From UBA2040 sp963977135 (GTDB lineage Bacteria > Bacteroidota > Bacteroidia > Flavobacteriales_D > Crocinitomicaceae): 64,000 bases of DNA. This document shows, in pieces, positions 50,492-60,879 of this stretch; positions within the stretch are counted from its first letter, which is position 1; each line of letters opens with the position of its first letter. Location: NCBI GenBank assembly GCA_963977135.1, contig CAXBNN010000002.1:1-64000 (forward strand), read 5' to 3'. A model generated the notes under the pieces. The model searched no databases and was not told where the DNA came from. It saw only the letters and a program-made list of their open reading frames with translations. Position numbers and translations under genes: made by a program.

Positions 50492-53400
50492 TTACCTCAT
50501 CAATGTTACATTTCCTTTGATAATTTTTTCTTGTTTGTCTATGCAAACGGCTTTTAGATAATAGTCATAAGTATCAGGGTCCATCATTTTTCCCTTAAAC
50601 GTTCCGTCCCAACCGAAGTCTTTATCCGTGGACTCGAAAACCATTTCTCCCCAACGATTGAAAATTCGGAATAACATGTTTTCTAAAATTAATCCTCGAA
50701 CATAGAGAATATCGTTTTCATTATCCCCATTTGGCGAGAAGGCATTGGGAACAAAAATGAATGGATTGTCGCAAACGTATTCATAGACTTGGACTTTCAC
50801 CTTTGCAATATTGGTGCAAATTCCATCGGTAATAACGACTGTGTATTCCGTGTCTTTGTTAACCGTTGCTTGAGTTATTTGTGCAGTTGGATTTGACAAT
50901 CCAGCAGTTGGTGACCAACTATAATTCACTCCAGGCGGGTCAGCTGTTAATGTTGAAGTACCGCCAACAGGCACCATGGTAGGATTTGCAGTTGCACTTA
51001 CAACGATAGTGGCAATATTGTGAACATCCAGCCAAACAGAATCACTAAAAGTACATCCCAAACCATCCGATACTGTAACATAAAGGTACTGACTGACTAA
51101 TTCATTAGTTGTCACTGTAGCTGTATTTGAAGGCCCCGTAATTATCGAAGTTGGAGTCCATTGATAGCTGAAATTTAATGACGGAACCATATTAGTTACG
51201 GTAATATTTTTCGTTTCTCCTTCGCAATACGAGACAGTATCCGTTAATTGAATGCTATTGCTTAAAAGTAAAATTTGAACAGAATCCGTTTTTGAACAGA
51301 TCCCATTATCAATTTTTACATAATATGTTTTTGTTCCTAATGGACTAACATTAATAATGGAGTCCGTTGCATTTGCATTCAAAGTATCAGTGAAACTTGA
51401 ATTTGTGGACCAAACAAACGATGACGCTGTACCGTAGGAATTTGCAACCAAGTCAAAGCTATCTGCTTTACAAATAACGGTATCATTTGAAACGTCTAGT
51501 AGCAAATCTGGGCCAATTAAAATATCGATTTGGGTCGTGTCAGATTGATCGCAAATTGAGTCCGTAACTATTAGCTTTATTGTATACAAACCAGGAGTAT
51601 TAAAAGTCAATATTGGATTGAATAAAGTTGAAGTGTCGCCATTTGCAAGAATCCAATAATAAGAACTTGAAGAAGAGGTGCTTGAATTATTGGTCAAAGT
51701 TATGGGCTCACTCAGACAAGCCAAAGTATCAGAAACATCAAACTGTGCCTCCGTTTGAGTTTCAAAATCAAATTTAAAAATTAAATTATTGCAATTAGAG
51801 CTCAAATTATTCGCTGACCAAGCACCAGGAGTTGTGGGGAAATCGCTAAAACCACCACATCCACCACAAACGCTTTGATATACAATTCCGTTTCTGTCAA
51901 ATCTTGAAGTCCCACCGTCGACATGTTCATCAGCGGAATTCCCACCGACATATGCTCCGTAAGTCATCGTGCTAAATTCTCTATCCAAGACGAAAAGATG
52001 AAAATCAGTTGAAGATGAATCCGAATTAAATGGGTTGGCGGTTGTTGGGTAATTCGAAATAGGAATACCTGAAAGAAGATTTGATCCCCATCCACTAACG
52101 TATATATCGCCGCAACGATCTACTAAAAAAGCGGAAGGAGAAACCATTGTTACTGAACTAGAGCGCCCATAAACAGTGGATCTTTCTATTCCAAGTAAGT
52201 TCTCATCTAATTTGGCAATAAAGTTATTGCTATTTGGAATAACATAAGAAGCATTATTCACAGGGAATCCTCCTCCTCTCGATTGCCCTGTAATAAAGAT
52301 TTTGTTGGTTCTGTCTATTTCGACAAAAAACACCTGATCATAATTTGCCGTTCCTATATATGTCACACCTTGTAAAACCGAGCCATTTGAACTTAATTTC
52401 CCCACAAATCCGTCGGCTTTACCTCCTTGATAAGTGGGTAAATATTTACCGGTTGTTCCGGGTAAATTCAATGACGTGGTACCGCCAGCAAATACAATAT
52501 TATAGCTTGAATCAACTTTCACAGAATAAACAGCATCATTATTTGATCCGCCGATGTAAGTAGAGAATTGCAAGGTTGACAAATTGTTCGATAAGCGGAA
52601 AATAACTCCGTCCAACTGACCCGAATTTGCCGCTTGAACGGCATTCATCGTCGGAAAGTTAGAGGATCTTGTGCAAGAACCAACAATACAATTTCCCAAA
52701 TTATCCAACATGATCTCTCCTCGAAATTGATCACCATAATTGGTAGATAATGAGTCATAATTTGAAGCAAATTGATAATTTCCACCAGATATGTTGTAAT
52801 TGACTCCGTCATTACCAGATCCACCAAAAAACGTTGATCCTAACAAATTCTGTCCGTTTGAGCTTAATTTAGAAACATAGATATCCGTTCCTCCACTTAA
52901 AAAGCTTACGCCATTATTGGCAATTTGCAAACCTGCGACTCCTCCATTATGGGTTGACTGATAAGCTGTTGCAGAAACCGGAAAATCCGTACTCGACGTA
53001 GTTCCATAAATGTAAACGTTGTTTTGTAAGTCACAAATCATGCTTTGTGCTGTTTCTGTGCCTGCACTGGGATTTGATCCTCCAAGAAAGTTTGTCCAAA
53101 TCATTTGAGTACCAATGCTGTTGTACTTAGAGACGAAAACGTCGGTTGTAACTAGGCCATTATTTGCTACGCTATAACTAGAAGTAATGTCGTATGCACC
53201 CGAGAAAGGAACTGGATAAGCGTTCCCATATATCATTCCTCCTGAATAGGCAGTTCCATCGTATCCATAAGTGGCGGTCATTCCAAAATTATCTGTTACT
53301 GAACCGCAGTAAGTCGCAAAAACTAAAATTGGGTCAATTATTAATTTGATGTCTTTTCGATACATTCCTAAATCAAAAGAAACAACATCACCTTCTAAGC

Positions 53401-54073
53401 TAAAATTACACGTAACTTCTTTAATTCTGCCATTTATGATTTGATAAGCATAGGGCTTTTTCTCATACATTTGACCTAAATATGTATCTATTACAAGGTC
53501 GCCTTTTTTGCTTATTTTCAATGTGTTTTGGCCCGCATATTGAATCTTGATTTGATTAGGGTTACTATTCGGTGAGACATGAAACTCATATTTCATTTCT
53601 TCAGCCGTTTGAATCAATTTTAAATCAATTCCAGTATACAACTGCTCCAATTTAGTTTCGTGAAATGAATGAACATTGCTTGCCCATCTGGATTCGTCAT
53701 TTCCTAAAAAATAGTTATAGTAATGTTCTGAAGGATTTTCTTTCTCAATACTCGTGACTTCATTGGATTCAATAAAGTTAGCGTGAATTACAGTTTGCTT
53801 AAAGGTTCCAGGATTTTTGTGTTTATGTGAAAAGTTTGCATGTGACGCTTGTAATTCACTATAATCTTGCAAATGAAATAACAATTTATGCTGCTGAACC
53901 CAGAGATTTCCACCAGTAAATTTACTTTGAAATAAAATTTGCTCGTCCCATTGTCCCTTATTCTCTATAAGCATTTTGTGCTTATCTAGATTGTAATCCA
54001 TTTCTTGAGCCTTTGCTATATGAAAGGTCAATAAAAACAAGAAAGAAATTATTGGAATAATGTATTTTTTCAT
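50492..54073 (-). CDS. Large secreted protein: DUF7948, SBBP repeats, PKD-like domains, CHU_C tail
   Basis: 1193 aa. A signal peptide (about 1-22, ending AKAQ) is followed by an N-terminal domain opening MLIENKGQWDEQILFQSKF (DUF7948-like), a beta-propeller region of SBBP-type repeats (about 230-720; recurrent YIGGSNNDAVYSVKVD and DVYISGWG-like strands), PKD/Ig-like domains (about 760-1080) and a CHU_C tail (FSPNGDNENDILYVRG, FRIFNRWGEMVFES, GNVTLMR). It is a predicted T9SS cargo and cell-surface adhesin or structural protein; the ligand is unknown. Confidence 0.88.
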   Translation of the reverse strand: MKKYIIPIISFLFLLTFHIAKAQEMDYNLDKHKMLIENKGQWDEQILFQSKFTGGNLWVQQHKLLFHLQDYSELQASHANFSHKHKNPGTFKQTVIHANFIESNEVTSIEKENPSEHYYNYFLGNDESRWASNVHSFHETKLEQLYTGIDLKLIQTAEEMKYEFHVSPNSNPNQIKIQYAGQNTLKISKKGDLVIDTYLGQMYEKKPYAYQIINGRIKEVTCNFSLEGDVVSFDLGMYRKDIKLIIDPILVFATYCGSVTDNFGMTATYGYDGTAYSGGMIYGNAYPVPFSGAYDITSSYSVANNGLVTTDVFVSKYNSIGTQMIWTNFLGGSNPSAGTETAQSMICDLQNNVYIYGTTSSTDFPVSATAYQSTHNGGVAGLQIANNGVSFLSGGTDIYVSKLSSNGQNLLGSTFFGGSGNDGVNYNISGGNYQFASNYDSLSTNYGDQFRGEIMLDNLGNCIVGSCTRSSNFPTMNAVQAANSGQLDGVIFRLSNNLSTLQFSTYIGGSNNDAVYSVKVDSSYNIVFAGGTTSLNLPGTTGKYLPTYQGGKADGFVGKLSSNGSVLQGVTYIGTANYDQVFFVEIDRTNKIFITGQSRGGGFPVNNASYVIPNSNNFIAKLDENLLGIERSTVYGRSSSVTMVSPSAFLVDRCGDIYVSGWGSNLLSGIPISNYPTTANPFNSDSSSTDFHLFVLDREFSTMTYGAYVGGNSADEHVDGGTSRFDRNGIVYQSVCGGCGGFSDFPTTPGAWSANNLSSNCNNLIFKFDFETQTEAQFDVSDTLACLSEPITLTNNSSTSSSSSYYWILANGDTSTLFNPILTFNTPGLYTIKLIVTDSICDQSDTTQIDILIGPDLLLDVSNDTVICKADSFDLVANSYGTASSFVWSTNSSFTDTLNANATDSIINVSPLGTKTYYVKIDNGICSKTDSVQILLLSNSIQLTDTVSYCEGETKNITVTNMVPSLNFSYQWTPTSIITGPSNTATVTTNELVSQYLYVTVSDGLGCTFSDSVWLDVHNIATIVVSATANPTMVPVGGTSTLTADPPGVNYSWSPTAGLSNPTAQITQATVNKDTEYTVVITDGICTNIAKVKVQVYEYVCDNPFIFVPNAFSPNGDNENDILYVRGLILENMLFRIFNRWGEMVFESTDKDFGWDGTFKGKMMDPDTYDYYLKAVCIDKQEKIIKGNVTLMR

Positions 54074-54224
54074 AATCAGAACCTAAATTACTGAAAGTTA
54101 TAAGACAGACGAAATTTTATAGTAAACAGTTGTTTGGAAAATTAGCCTTAAAACATTGGTTTATCCCATAAAAATATGCCTACTGCGAATAAAAAAAGCT
54201 ATTTTTAGGGCAAGAATTAAGACA

Positions 54225-55178
54225 ATGGAGAACAAAATTAACGCACTCTTCAAAATTCAATATCCAGTAATTCAAGCAGGTATGATTTGGTGTTCTGGTT
54301 GGCGATTAGCTGCTGCTGTATCCAAAGCTGGTGGACTTGGCGTTATTGGGTCTGGGTCTATGTACCCAGAAGTGTTAGATGAACACATAGTTAAATACAA
54401 AAAAGCAACCAATAAACCTTTTGCCGTAAATCTACCTTTGCTCTATCCAGATATTGATAAGCATGTTGAAACCATAATTAAACACAAAGTTCCTATCGTT
54501 TTTACTTCAGCAGGAAATCCAAAAACTTGGACTGCTAAGCTGAAAGCGGAAGGAATAGTCGTTGTTCATGTTGTATCAAGTGTGAAATTTGCCTTAAAGG
54601 CGGAAGAAGCAGGAGTAGACGCAATTGTTGCTGAAGGTTTTGAAGCTGGCGGACACAATGGTAGAGATGAAACAACAACCTTTTGTTTGATTCCTATGGT
54701 TTGTGAAGCTGTGAAAATTCCAGTAATTGCTGCTGGCGGAATCGGAACCGGACGAGGAATGTTAGCGGCCATGATTCTTGGTGCAGAAGCTGTTCAAATC
54801 GGAAGCCGTTTCGTTACAACCAACGAATCGAGTGCTCATGAAAATTTTAAGCAAGCAGTCATAGACGCTAAAGAAGGTGGTACTTTGTTAACATTGAAAG
54901 AGTTAACGCCTGTTCGCTTAATGAAGAACAAATTTTATGAAGAAATTGAAGCTGCATATGATAGAGATGCGTCACCCGAAGAATTGTCAGCTCTATTAGG
55001 CCGTGGGCGAGCTAAAAAAGGTATGTTTGAAGGTGATTTGGACGATGGAGAATTAGAAATAGGTCAAATTTCTGGACTTATTCATGGTATTAAACCAGCT
55101 GGAGAAGTTCTTATTGAAATCATCACTGAATGTCGCTTAGTAGCAAGAGAATATAGACTTCCAAAATATAATTTTTAA
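54225..55178 (+). CDS. Nitronate monooxygenase / FabK-like FMN enzyme
   Basis: 317 aa from ATG 54225; the ORF extension to 54156 is not coding-like. A TIM barrel with YPVIQAGMIWCSGWRLAAAV at the N-terminus, EAGGHNG (phosphate/FMN loop with His) and AAGGIGTGRGMLAAMILGAE followed by IGSRFVTT matches the NMO/2-nitropropane dioxygenase/FabK superfamily. It could oxidise nitronates or reduce enoyl-ACP; sequence alone does not decide. The gene overlaps the following M16 peptidase by 1 bp (TAATG). Confidence 0.85.
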   Translation: MENKINALFKIQYPVIQAGMIWCSGWRLAAAVSKAGGLGVIGSGSMYPEVLDEHIVKYKKATNKPFAVNLPLLYPDIDKHVETIIKHKVPIVFTSAGNPKTWTAKLKAEGIVVVHVVSSVKFALKAEEAGVDAIVAEGFEAGGHNGRDETTTFCLIPMVCEAVKIPVIAAGGIGTGRGMLAAMILGAEAVQIGSRFVTTNESSAHENFKQAVIDAKEGGTLLTLKELTPVRLMKNKFYEEIEAAYDRDASPEELSALLGRGRAKKGMFEGDLDDGELEIGQISGLIHGIKPAGEVLIEIITECRLVAREYRLPKYNF

Positions 55179-56431
55179 TGATAAAATTCGAGCGTTTTAC
55201 CTTGAAAAATGGCTTACGCGTTTTGTTCCATCAAGACGTCACAACACCTATGGCTGTTGTAAATACCTTATACGATGTAGGTGCTCGTGATGAAAGTGAA
55301 GAAAAAACAGGTTTCGCCCATTTATTCGAACATTTAATGTTTGGAGGATCGATTAACATTCCTGATTTTGATGCCCCATTGCAAAATGCAGGCGGCGAAA
55401 GTAATGCCTTTACCTCAAACGATTTAACGAACTACTACGACGTTGTTCCCAAAGAAAACATTGAAACGGCTTTGTGGCTTGAAAGTGATAGAATGCTTTC
55501 ACTAGCTTTTACTCCAAGGAGTTTGGAAGTCCAACGAAATGTAGTTATCGAAGAATTTAAACAACGTTATTTAAATCAACCTTATGGAGATGTTTGGTTG
55601 GAATTGCGTCCGTTGGCATATGAAGAACATCCATACAAATGGGCAACAATAGGAAAAAATATTCAGCATATCGAAGAAGCGGTGATGGAAGATGTGCGTA
55701 ATTTCTTTCATAAACACTATCATCCGGCAAATGCTATTCTTTGCGTAGCTGGCAATTTTGAATTAGACGAAGTAAAACAACTCGTCGACAAATATTACGG
55801 CGATATACCATCGCGAGAAAAGCATATTCGCTTGTTGACAAAAGAACCAGAGCAAACCATTTTTAAAGAAAAAACAATTTATCGCGACGTTCCCGCTGAT
55901 GCATTTTACTTTGCCTTTAAAATGCCTGAACGGAAAAATCCAGAATATTACATTGTGGATGCTTTAAGTGATGCTTTAGGTCGAGAAAAATCTTCCCGAT
56001 TATTTGTTGAACTTAAAAAGGAAAAGCAACTCTGCTCGGAAATTCAAGCTTATATCACAGGAAACATAGATGAAGGTTTGTTGGTAATTTCGGGAAAACT
56101 GAACAAGGGTGTGGATTTCAAAGTATTTGAAAATGCACTTTGGGAATGTATTTTGGGCTTTTGCCATTCAACAATGTCTGAAGACGAAATGATCAAATTG
56201 GTCAACAAAATAAGAACCTCTAAGGAATTTCAGGAACAAGGTCTACTCAATAGAGCAATGAATCTTTGCTTCTTCGAATTGTTGGGTGATGCAAATGGAA
56301 TTAACGAGGAATTAGAAATTTACCAAAAAATCACTGTAAGTCATATTCAAGAATTGGCAAAATCAATTTTAAAACCAACTAACTGTAGTTTGTTGCGGGT
56401 AATTTCAGAGAAAAAAGAAAGTAATGGATAG
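55178..56431 (+). CDS. M16 family peptidase, catalytic subunit
   Basis: 417 aa, no signal peptide. The inverted zinc motif HxxEH is at 48-52 (HLFEH), with the third ligand Glu in the RNVVIEEFKQRY helix. The second half has the substrate-binding fold of pitrilysin-like enzymes. About 45-kDa M16B proteins work as heterodimers of one active and one inactive subunit; the inactive partner appears to be the next gene, overlapping by 8 bp. Processes peptides or protein precursors in the cytosol. Confidence 0.93.
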   Translation: MIKFERFTLKNGLRVLFHQDVTTPMAVVNTLYDVGARDESEEKTGFAHLFEHLMFGGSINIPDFDAPLQNAGGESNAFTSNDLTNYYDVVPKENIETALWLESDRMLSLAFTPRSLEVQRNVVIEEFKQRYLNQPYGDVWLELRPLAYEEHPYKWATIGKNIQHIEEAVMEDVRNFFHKHYHPANAILCVAGNFELDEVKQLVDKYYGDIPSREKHIRLLTKEPEQTIFKEKTIYRDVPADAFYFAFKMPERKNPEYYIVDALSDALGREKSSRLFVELKKEKQLCSEIQAYITGNIDEGLLVISGKLNKGVDFKVFENALWECILGFCHSTMSEDEMIKLVNKIRTSKEFQEQGLLNRAMNLCFFELLGDANGINEELEIYQKITVSHIQELAKSILKPTNCSLLRVISEKKESNG

Positions 56432-57680
56432 AAAAATAAACCCCGCATTAAAGCCAATTGAGTCCATTGATTTTGTTAAACCCAAAGTTTTTGATATAAA
56501 TCAAAACGTAAAGTTGTTTTTCATGTCCAAAGTCACCAATGAAACTTCACGTGTAGATATGTATTTTGACGCTGGAACTATCAAAGGTGAAAAAGGCACA
56601 TCTTCATTTGTGAATGGACTGCTTTTGTCCGGAAATGACGAAATTTCTTCAACTAAAATCAGCCATCAGATGGATCTTTTGGGTGGTTTTTTTGAAAGTG
56701 GAATAACAACTGAAGGTGCTGTAATTAGCATTTATGCTCTTCGCGAAAATATGCCCTCGCTCTTGCGATTGATTAAAAAGTCGATTGAAGAAATGAATTG
56801 CAATCCGAAGGAAGTAGAGGAATTAGTTCAAGATAGAAAACAAAAATTTCAGGTAAACCTTCAAAAAACTAGATTTCTTGCTCAAAGGGCGTTTCAGCAT
56901 AATTTATTCTATTCTCATCCTGATTATGCCAAAGTGGTTGAGGAAGACTATTATGAAGATGTTGACCCTAAAAAACTCTATCGCTTTTTTCATAACAATT
57001 ATCTAAAAGGTTTAACAAAAATAGCGGTGGTTGGCAATTTTTCGCAAGACTATGTTGATGAAATAATTGACCTTTTCGGAAGTTGGGCGAAAGAGGCAAA
57101 ATGCGAATACGCTTCAGATTTTAAAAACCGAAGTGGATTGCATGCCGTTATAAAAAAGGACGCTATGCAATCGGCAATTCGCGTTGGTAAAATATTATTC
57201 AATAAAAACCATCCTGATTATAACGACTTCCAAATAATAAATACCTTGCTTGGCGATTATTTTGGGAGTCGACTAATGATGAACATACGCGAAGACAAAG
57301 GTTATACCTATGGTATCGGGTCAATGGTCGCTGAATTCAATAATTTCGGTTATTTCATGATTGCCACTGAAGTTGGAGCAGAATTTAAGGATGCGACAAT
57401 CAAAGAAATTCAAAAAGAAATTGTTCGCATTCAAACTGAATTGGTATCGAAACAAGAGTTAGAATTAATTAAAAACTACATGCTCGGTCAACTTTTAAAA
57501 AGCGCTGATGGGTCTTATTCTATGATGGATTTGTACCTAAGTGCCGAAATACATGGTTTGGATTTAGACTTCTACAACGAGAGTATTAAAAGCATTCGGG
57601 AAATTACGCCAAAACGGATTCAAGAACTTGCTCTCAAATACTTGAATTGGGAAGATATGACAATTGTGACTGCAGGCTAA
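56424..57680 (+). CDS. M16 family peptidase, non-catalytic subunit
   Basis: 418 aa, homologous fold to the preceding protein but with SSFVNGLLLSGNDE where HxxEH should be, so no zinc site. It keeps the C-terminal Arg/Tyr pair of the partner class (IREDKGYTYGIGS), which closes over substrate. The active/inactive pairing with the upstream gene matches known M16B heterodimers. The overlap implies coupled translation and fixed stoichiometry. Confidence 0.92.
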   Translation: MDRKINPALKPIESIDFVKPKVFDINQNVKLFFMSKVTNETSRVDMYFDAGTIKGEKGTSSFVNGLLLSGNDEISSTKISHQMDLLGGFFESGITTEGAVISIYALRENMPSLLRLIKKSIEEMNCNPKEVEELVQDRKQKFQVNLQKTRFLAQRAFQHNLFYSHPDYAKVVEEDYYEDVDPKKLYRFFHNNYLKGLTKIAVVGNFSQDYVDEIIDLFGSWAKEAKCEYASDFKNRSGLHAVIKKDAMQSAIRVGKILFNKNHPDYNDFQIINTLLGDYFGSRLMMNIREDKGYTYGIGSMVAEFNNFGYFMIATEVGAEFKDATIKEIQKEIVRIQTELVSKQELELIKNYMLGQLLKSADGSYSMMDLYLSAEIHGLDLDFYNESIKSIREITPKRIQELALKYLNWEDMTIVTAG

Positions 57681-57730
57681 GTATTTCCTCACTTTTTAGC
57701 AACTAAATACAATCCTTTTCGTTTATACTA

Positions 57731-59791
57731 ATGATGGATTTTCTTCGTTTAGTTCATATGAATCGAATTGTTTGGCTATTTCTTCTATTTTCCTTTATAG
57801 GGAAAGGATTAGTATATGCTGACAATCAATCTATTAGAGCTAAATTAATCCTTCCTCCTCCAATTTGGTCTTGCATACAAACCATTGGAACCGATGTAAT
57901 CTTAAATTGGGAAGCCGTAGCTGATCCAGGTGGAAACTTTGTGGCCTATGAAGTTCATTCCGTAGAAGACGGATTAATTGCCACCATCCCAAATATTGCT
58001 ATTACCACTTACACTCATGTTGGTATTACAAACATTAGAAATTATTTTATCGCCGTTGTCGACAATGTAACTGGAGCTACGAATAGTGCCACTTTGCAAA
58101 ACCTGGTTTTAACATTGAATAATCCAAATAATGGAACTGCACTTTTGAGTTGGAATCAGACCGGCTTCCCTCTTCCTTCGCCTCCTGCAACGCCTATTAA
58201 TATTGAGAAAGAATACCCGGCTGGAATTTGGAATGTAGAAAAAAGCGTTCCGTCCAATATTACATTTTTTAGAGATACTATTGATGTTTGCCAAGCGCAG
58301 ATCAATTATCAAATTGTGCACCCTGGAAATGGCTGCGATTTCACTTCCAATGTCATCGGAGATGTTTTTGAAGATAAAATCACACCTGATATTCCGGTAA
58401 TATCAAACACCACAATCGATACTGCAACTGGAAATGTAAATATATTTTGGAATCCCAACGGTCAACCTGATACTTATGGTTATGTCGTTTATTTAATGGA
58501 TGCTAATGGCTTTCTAATTGAAATTGATACAGTCTGGGGACAGGGAAGTTCAAGTTTTAACTATGCTGAGAATACTTCGACTGGTCCATTAACCTATTCT
58601 GTAGCCGCTTTCGATAGTTGTTTCACCGCTTCGCTACCTCCAACTTATCAAACTTCTCCAAAAGCAGCTATTCACACAACCACTTTTCTTTCCGGAGTTT
58701 ACAGTGAGTGCGGTTCATTTGCAACACTTTTTTGGACGAATTACGAAGGTTGGGACATTGATCATTTCACATTTTTCTATCACGATCCTACTCAAAATTG
58801 GATAAGCGTTCCCAATTTAAACGTGAACCAATATACAATGGTTTTGCCTACCACAGCAGTTTATGAATTTGTAGTTCAAGTGCACCACACTGATGGACGT
58901 AGCTCTTTTTCAAATGTTGTACAATTGACCGCGACAGCGTCATCGCCACCTGCCGTGAATTATATCACTACCGCGACTGTAATTAACCAAAAAGTCAATT
59001 TAAGACATCTTGTAGATACCTCTGGAAATGTTTCCGAAGTGGCATTTGAGTGGCTTCAAAAAGATGGTATTTTCAAAGAAGTTGGACGCGTTCCTGCTTT
59101 TTTACCTTTCAATACTTTTATTCACGAGGATGCAAATGTTGAAGAAGTCAATACCTATCGAGCGGTAATAATCGATAGCTGCGGAAACCAAACGATTATT
59201 TCAGACACCGTTCAAACTACTGTTTTGAATATAGTTGGTGATTCAATCAACCTAATCAATACATTGAATTGGACGCCCTATATTGGTTTTGATGGCCCTA
59301 TCATCAACTATGATATTTTTCGTGCCATTGATGGCGTATTCGATCCTGTTCCAATCGACAATGTTGGCCCAGGGACGTTTTCCTATGAGGATTACGTTAG
59401 TGAGGAGATTGTTCGAAATACCTTGTGTTATCATGTTGTTGCCAACGAAGGCATAAATCAATATGGCTTTTCGGAAAGTGCGAATAGCAATGTGATTTGT
59501 AGTGAATTTTCACCAACCGTATTTATTCCCAGCGCCTTTACGCCTGGTGGGTTTAATCCTATTTTCAGACCAGAATATTCATATATGAAATTTCCGTATT
59601 TCTACATGTGGATTTACGATCGATGGGGACAAGTAATTCATGAAACCGAAAATCCTCTCACTGGATGGGATGGGACTCTTTTGAATGGTTCCGAAGAAGC
59701 TCCAAATGATACGTATCGATACCTAATTCGGTTTTATGGTATAGATGATCTTGAAATGATTTTCAAAGGACATTTTTCACTTCTACGATAA
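57731..59791 (+). CDS. Secreted Fn3-like protein with CHU_C C-terminal domain
   Basis: 686 aa. The signal peptide (ending KGLVYA) may start at ATG 57731 or at the in-frame ATG 57758 (MNRIVWLFLLFSF). Several fibronectin type III-like domains follow (about 35-580; NVNIFWNPNGQPDTYGYVVY is one core strand set). The tail is CHU_C: IPSAFTPGGFNPIFRPEYSY, MWIYDRWGQVIHETEN, GHFSLLR. Predicted T9SS cargo. It begins 50 bp after the M16 pair and may share its transcript. Confidence 0.86.
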   Translation: MMDFLRLVHMNRIVWLFLLFSFIGKGLVYADNQSIRAKLILPPPIWSCIQTIGTDVILNWEAVADPGGNFVAYEVHSVEDGLIATIPNIAITTYTHVGITNIRNYFIAVVDNVTGATNSATLQNLVLTLNNPNNGTALLSWNQTGFPLPSPPATPINIEKEYPAGIWNVEKSVPSNITFFRDTIDVCQAQINYQIVHPGNGCDFTSNVIGDVFEDKITPDIPVISNTTIDTATGNVNIFWNPNGQPDTYGYVVYLMDANGFLIEIDTVWGQGSSSFNYAENTSTGPLTYSVAAFDSCFTASLPPTYQTSPKAAIHTTTFLSGVYSECGSFATLFWTNYEGWDIDHFTFFYHDPTQNWISVPNLNVNQYTMVLPTTAVYEFVVQVHHTDGRSSFSNVVQLTATASSPPAVNYITTATVINQKVNLRHLVDTSGNVSEVAFEWLQKDGIFKEVGRVPAFLPFNTFIHEDANVEEVNTYRAVIIDSCGNQTIISDTVQTTVLNIVGDSINLINTLNWTPYIGFDGPIINYDIFRAIDGVFDPVPIDNVGPGTFSYEDYVSEEIVRNTLCYHVVANEGINQYGFSESANSNVICSEFSPTVFIPSAFTPGGFNPIFRPEYSYMKFPYFYMWIYDRWGQVIHETENPLTGWDGTLLNGSEEAPNDTYRYLIRFYGIDDLEMIFKGHFSLLR

Positions 59792-59794
59792 TTT

Positions 59795-59802
59795 TATCTT
59801 TG
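59795..59802 (+). promoter_or_regulatory. -7 element 4 nt before the GTG start of the GT9 gene
   Basis: TATCTTTG fits TAnnTTTG exactly and ends 4 nt before the GTG at 59807. It overlaps the region just after the upstream stop (59791). No -33 TTG at the usual distance. Confidence 0.45.
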
Positions 59803-59806
59803 TGAG

Positions 59807-60775
59807 GTGAAAAAAATTCTGGTAATCCAAACAGCCTTTCTTGGAGATGTAATTCTCGCTACTCCGATTGCCGAAAATCTGAAGCATAATTTCCCAAATG
59901 TGGAAATACACTACCTCGTTAAAAAAGGAAATGAATCGCTTTTAGAAAATCATAAATTCATAGACAAAGTCTGGACATTTGATAAAAAAAATGGGAAATT
60001 TAAAAACATCCTGAAACTTTCCAAATCGTTTAAAAAGGAGGAATTCGATTTAATTTATAATCTGCATCGCTTCGCTAGTTCAGGAATTATAGCTGCATTG
60101 AGCAACGGCAAAAAAACTTATGGATTCAAAAAGAATCCTCTTTCGTTTTTCTACACAAAATCATTTTCGCACGAAATTGGCAATGGACAACATGAAGTGG
60201 ACCGAAACTTATCCCTTTTGGAATCTTTGAATTTAAGCTCATTGATTCGACGTCCTTCACTTTTCCCTTCAGACACAGATATTGAGAAAGTTTCCAAATT
60301 GAAAACAGACAACTATTTCTGCATCGCCCCAGCCAGTGTTTGGTTCACAAAACAATTGCCAAAAGAAAAATGGATAAAACTTGTTGAACAGATTTCTTCT
60401 AAAGGAAAAGTATATGTAATAGGAAGTCCGACAGATTATGATTTTTGCCAAGAAATAATCGAAGCAAGCGGAAATACCGCAGCAAATTTGGCAGGTAAAC
60501 TTAGTTTACTGCAATCGGCTGCATTGATGAAAGATGCGAAAAGAAGTTATGTTAATGATTCTGGACCGCTGCATTTGGCTTCAGCAGTGAACGCAAAAGT
60601 TACCGCTTTCTTTTGTTCTACTATTCCAGAGTTTGGATTTGGCCCATTGTCCGATGACTCCATAGTTCTGCAGACTGAGGAGAAACTTGAATGTCGTCCC
60701 TGCGGCTTACATGGGTTCAAAGCATGTCCGAAAGGTCATTTCAAATGTGGAGAAATTTCATTGGACAAATTATAA
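59807..60775 (+). CDS. Family 9 glycosyltransferase (heptosyltransferase-like)
   Basis: 322 aa from a GTG start, chosen because the protein then opens KKILVIQTAFLGDVILATPI, the canonical GT9 N-terminus. The C-terminal nucleotide-sugar domain has APASVWFTKQLPKEKW, NLAGKLSLLQSAALM, and VNDSGPLHLASAVNAKVTAF. It belongs with ADP-heptose:LPS heptosyltransferases, but Bacteroidota members may use other donors. Inner-membrane-associated cytosolic enzyme of LPS core assembly. Confidence 0.92.
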   Translation: MKKILVIQTAFLGDVILATPIAENLKHNFPNVEIHYLVKKGNESLLENHKFIDKVWTFDKKNGKFKNILKLSKSFKKEEFDLIYNLHRFASSGIIAALSNGKKTYGFKKNPLSFFYTKSFSHEIGNGQHEVDRNLSLLESLNLSSLIRRPSLFPSDTDIEKVSKLKTDNYFCIAPASVWFTKQLPKEKWIKLVEQISSKGKVYVIGSPTDYDFCQEIIEASGNTAANLAGKLSLLQSAALMKDAKRSYVNDSGPLHLASAVNAKVTAFFCSTIPEFGFGPLSDDSIVLQTEEKLECRPCGLHGFKACPKGHFKCGEISLDKL

Positions 60776-60879
60776 TTCCCAATTTTATAAAGAATCTGCA
60801 TTCGTCCACTTTTAATTGTTTGTTATTTCACTTTCAATTATCCTCACGAAAAGATGATAGTTTGTACTTTTATAAAAAA

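Noticed and set aside
56424..57680. Second M16 gene as a decayed pseudogene
   Set aside because: It lacks HxxEH but is full length with the partner-specific Arg/Tyr motif, as expected for the inactive subunit of an M16B heterodimer.
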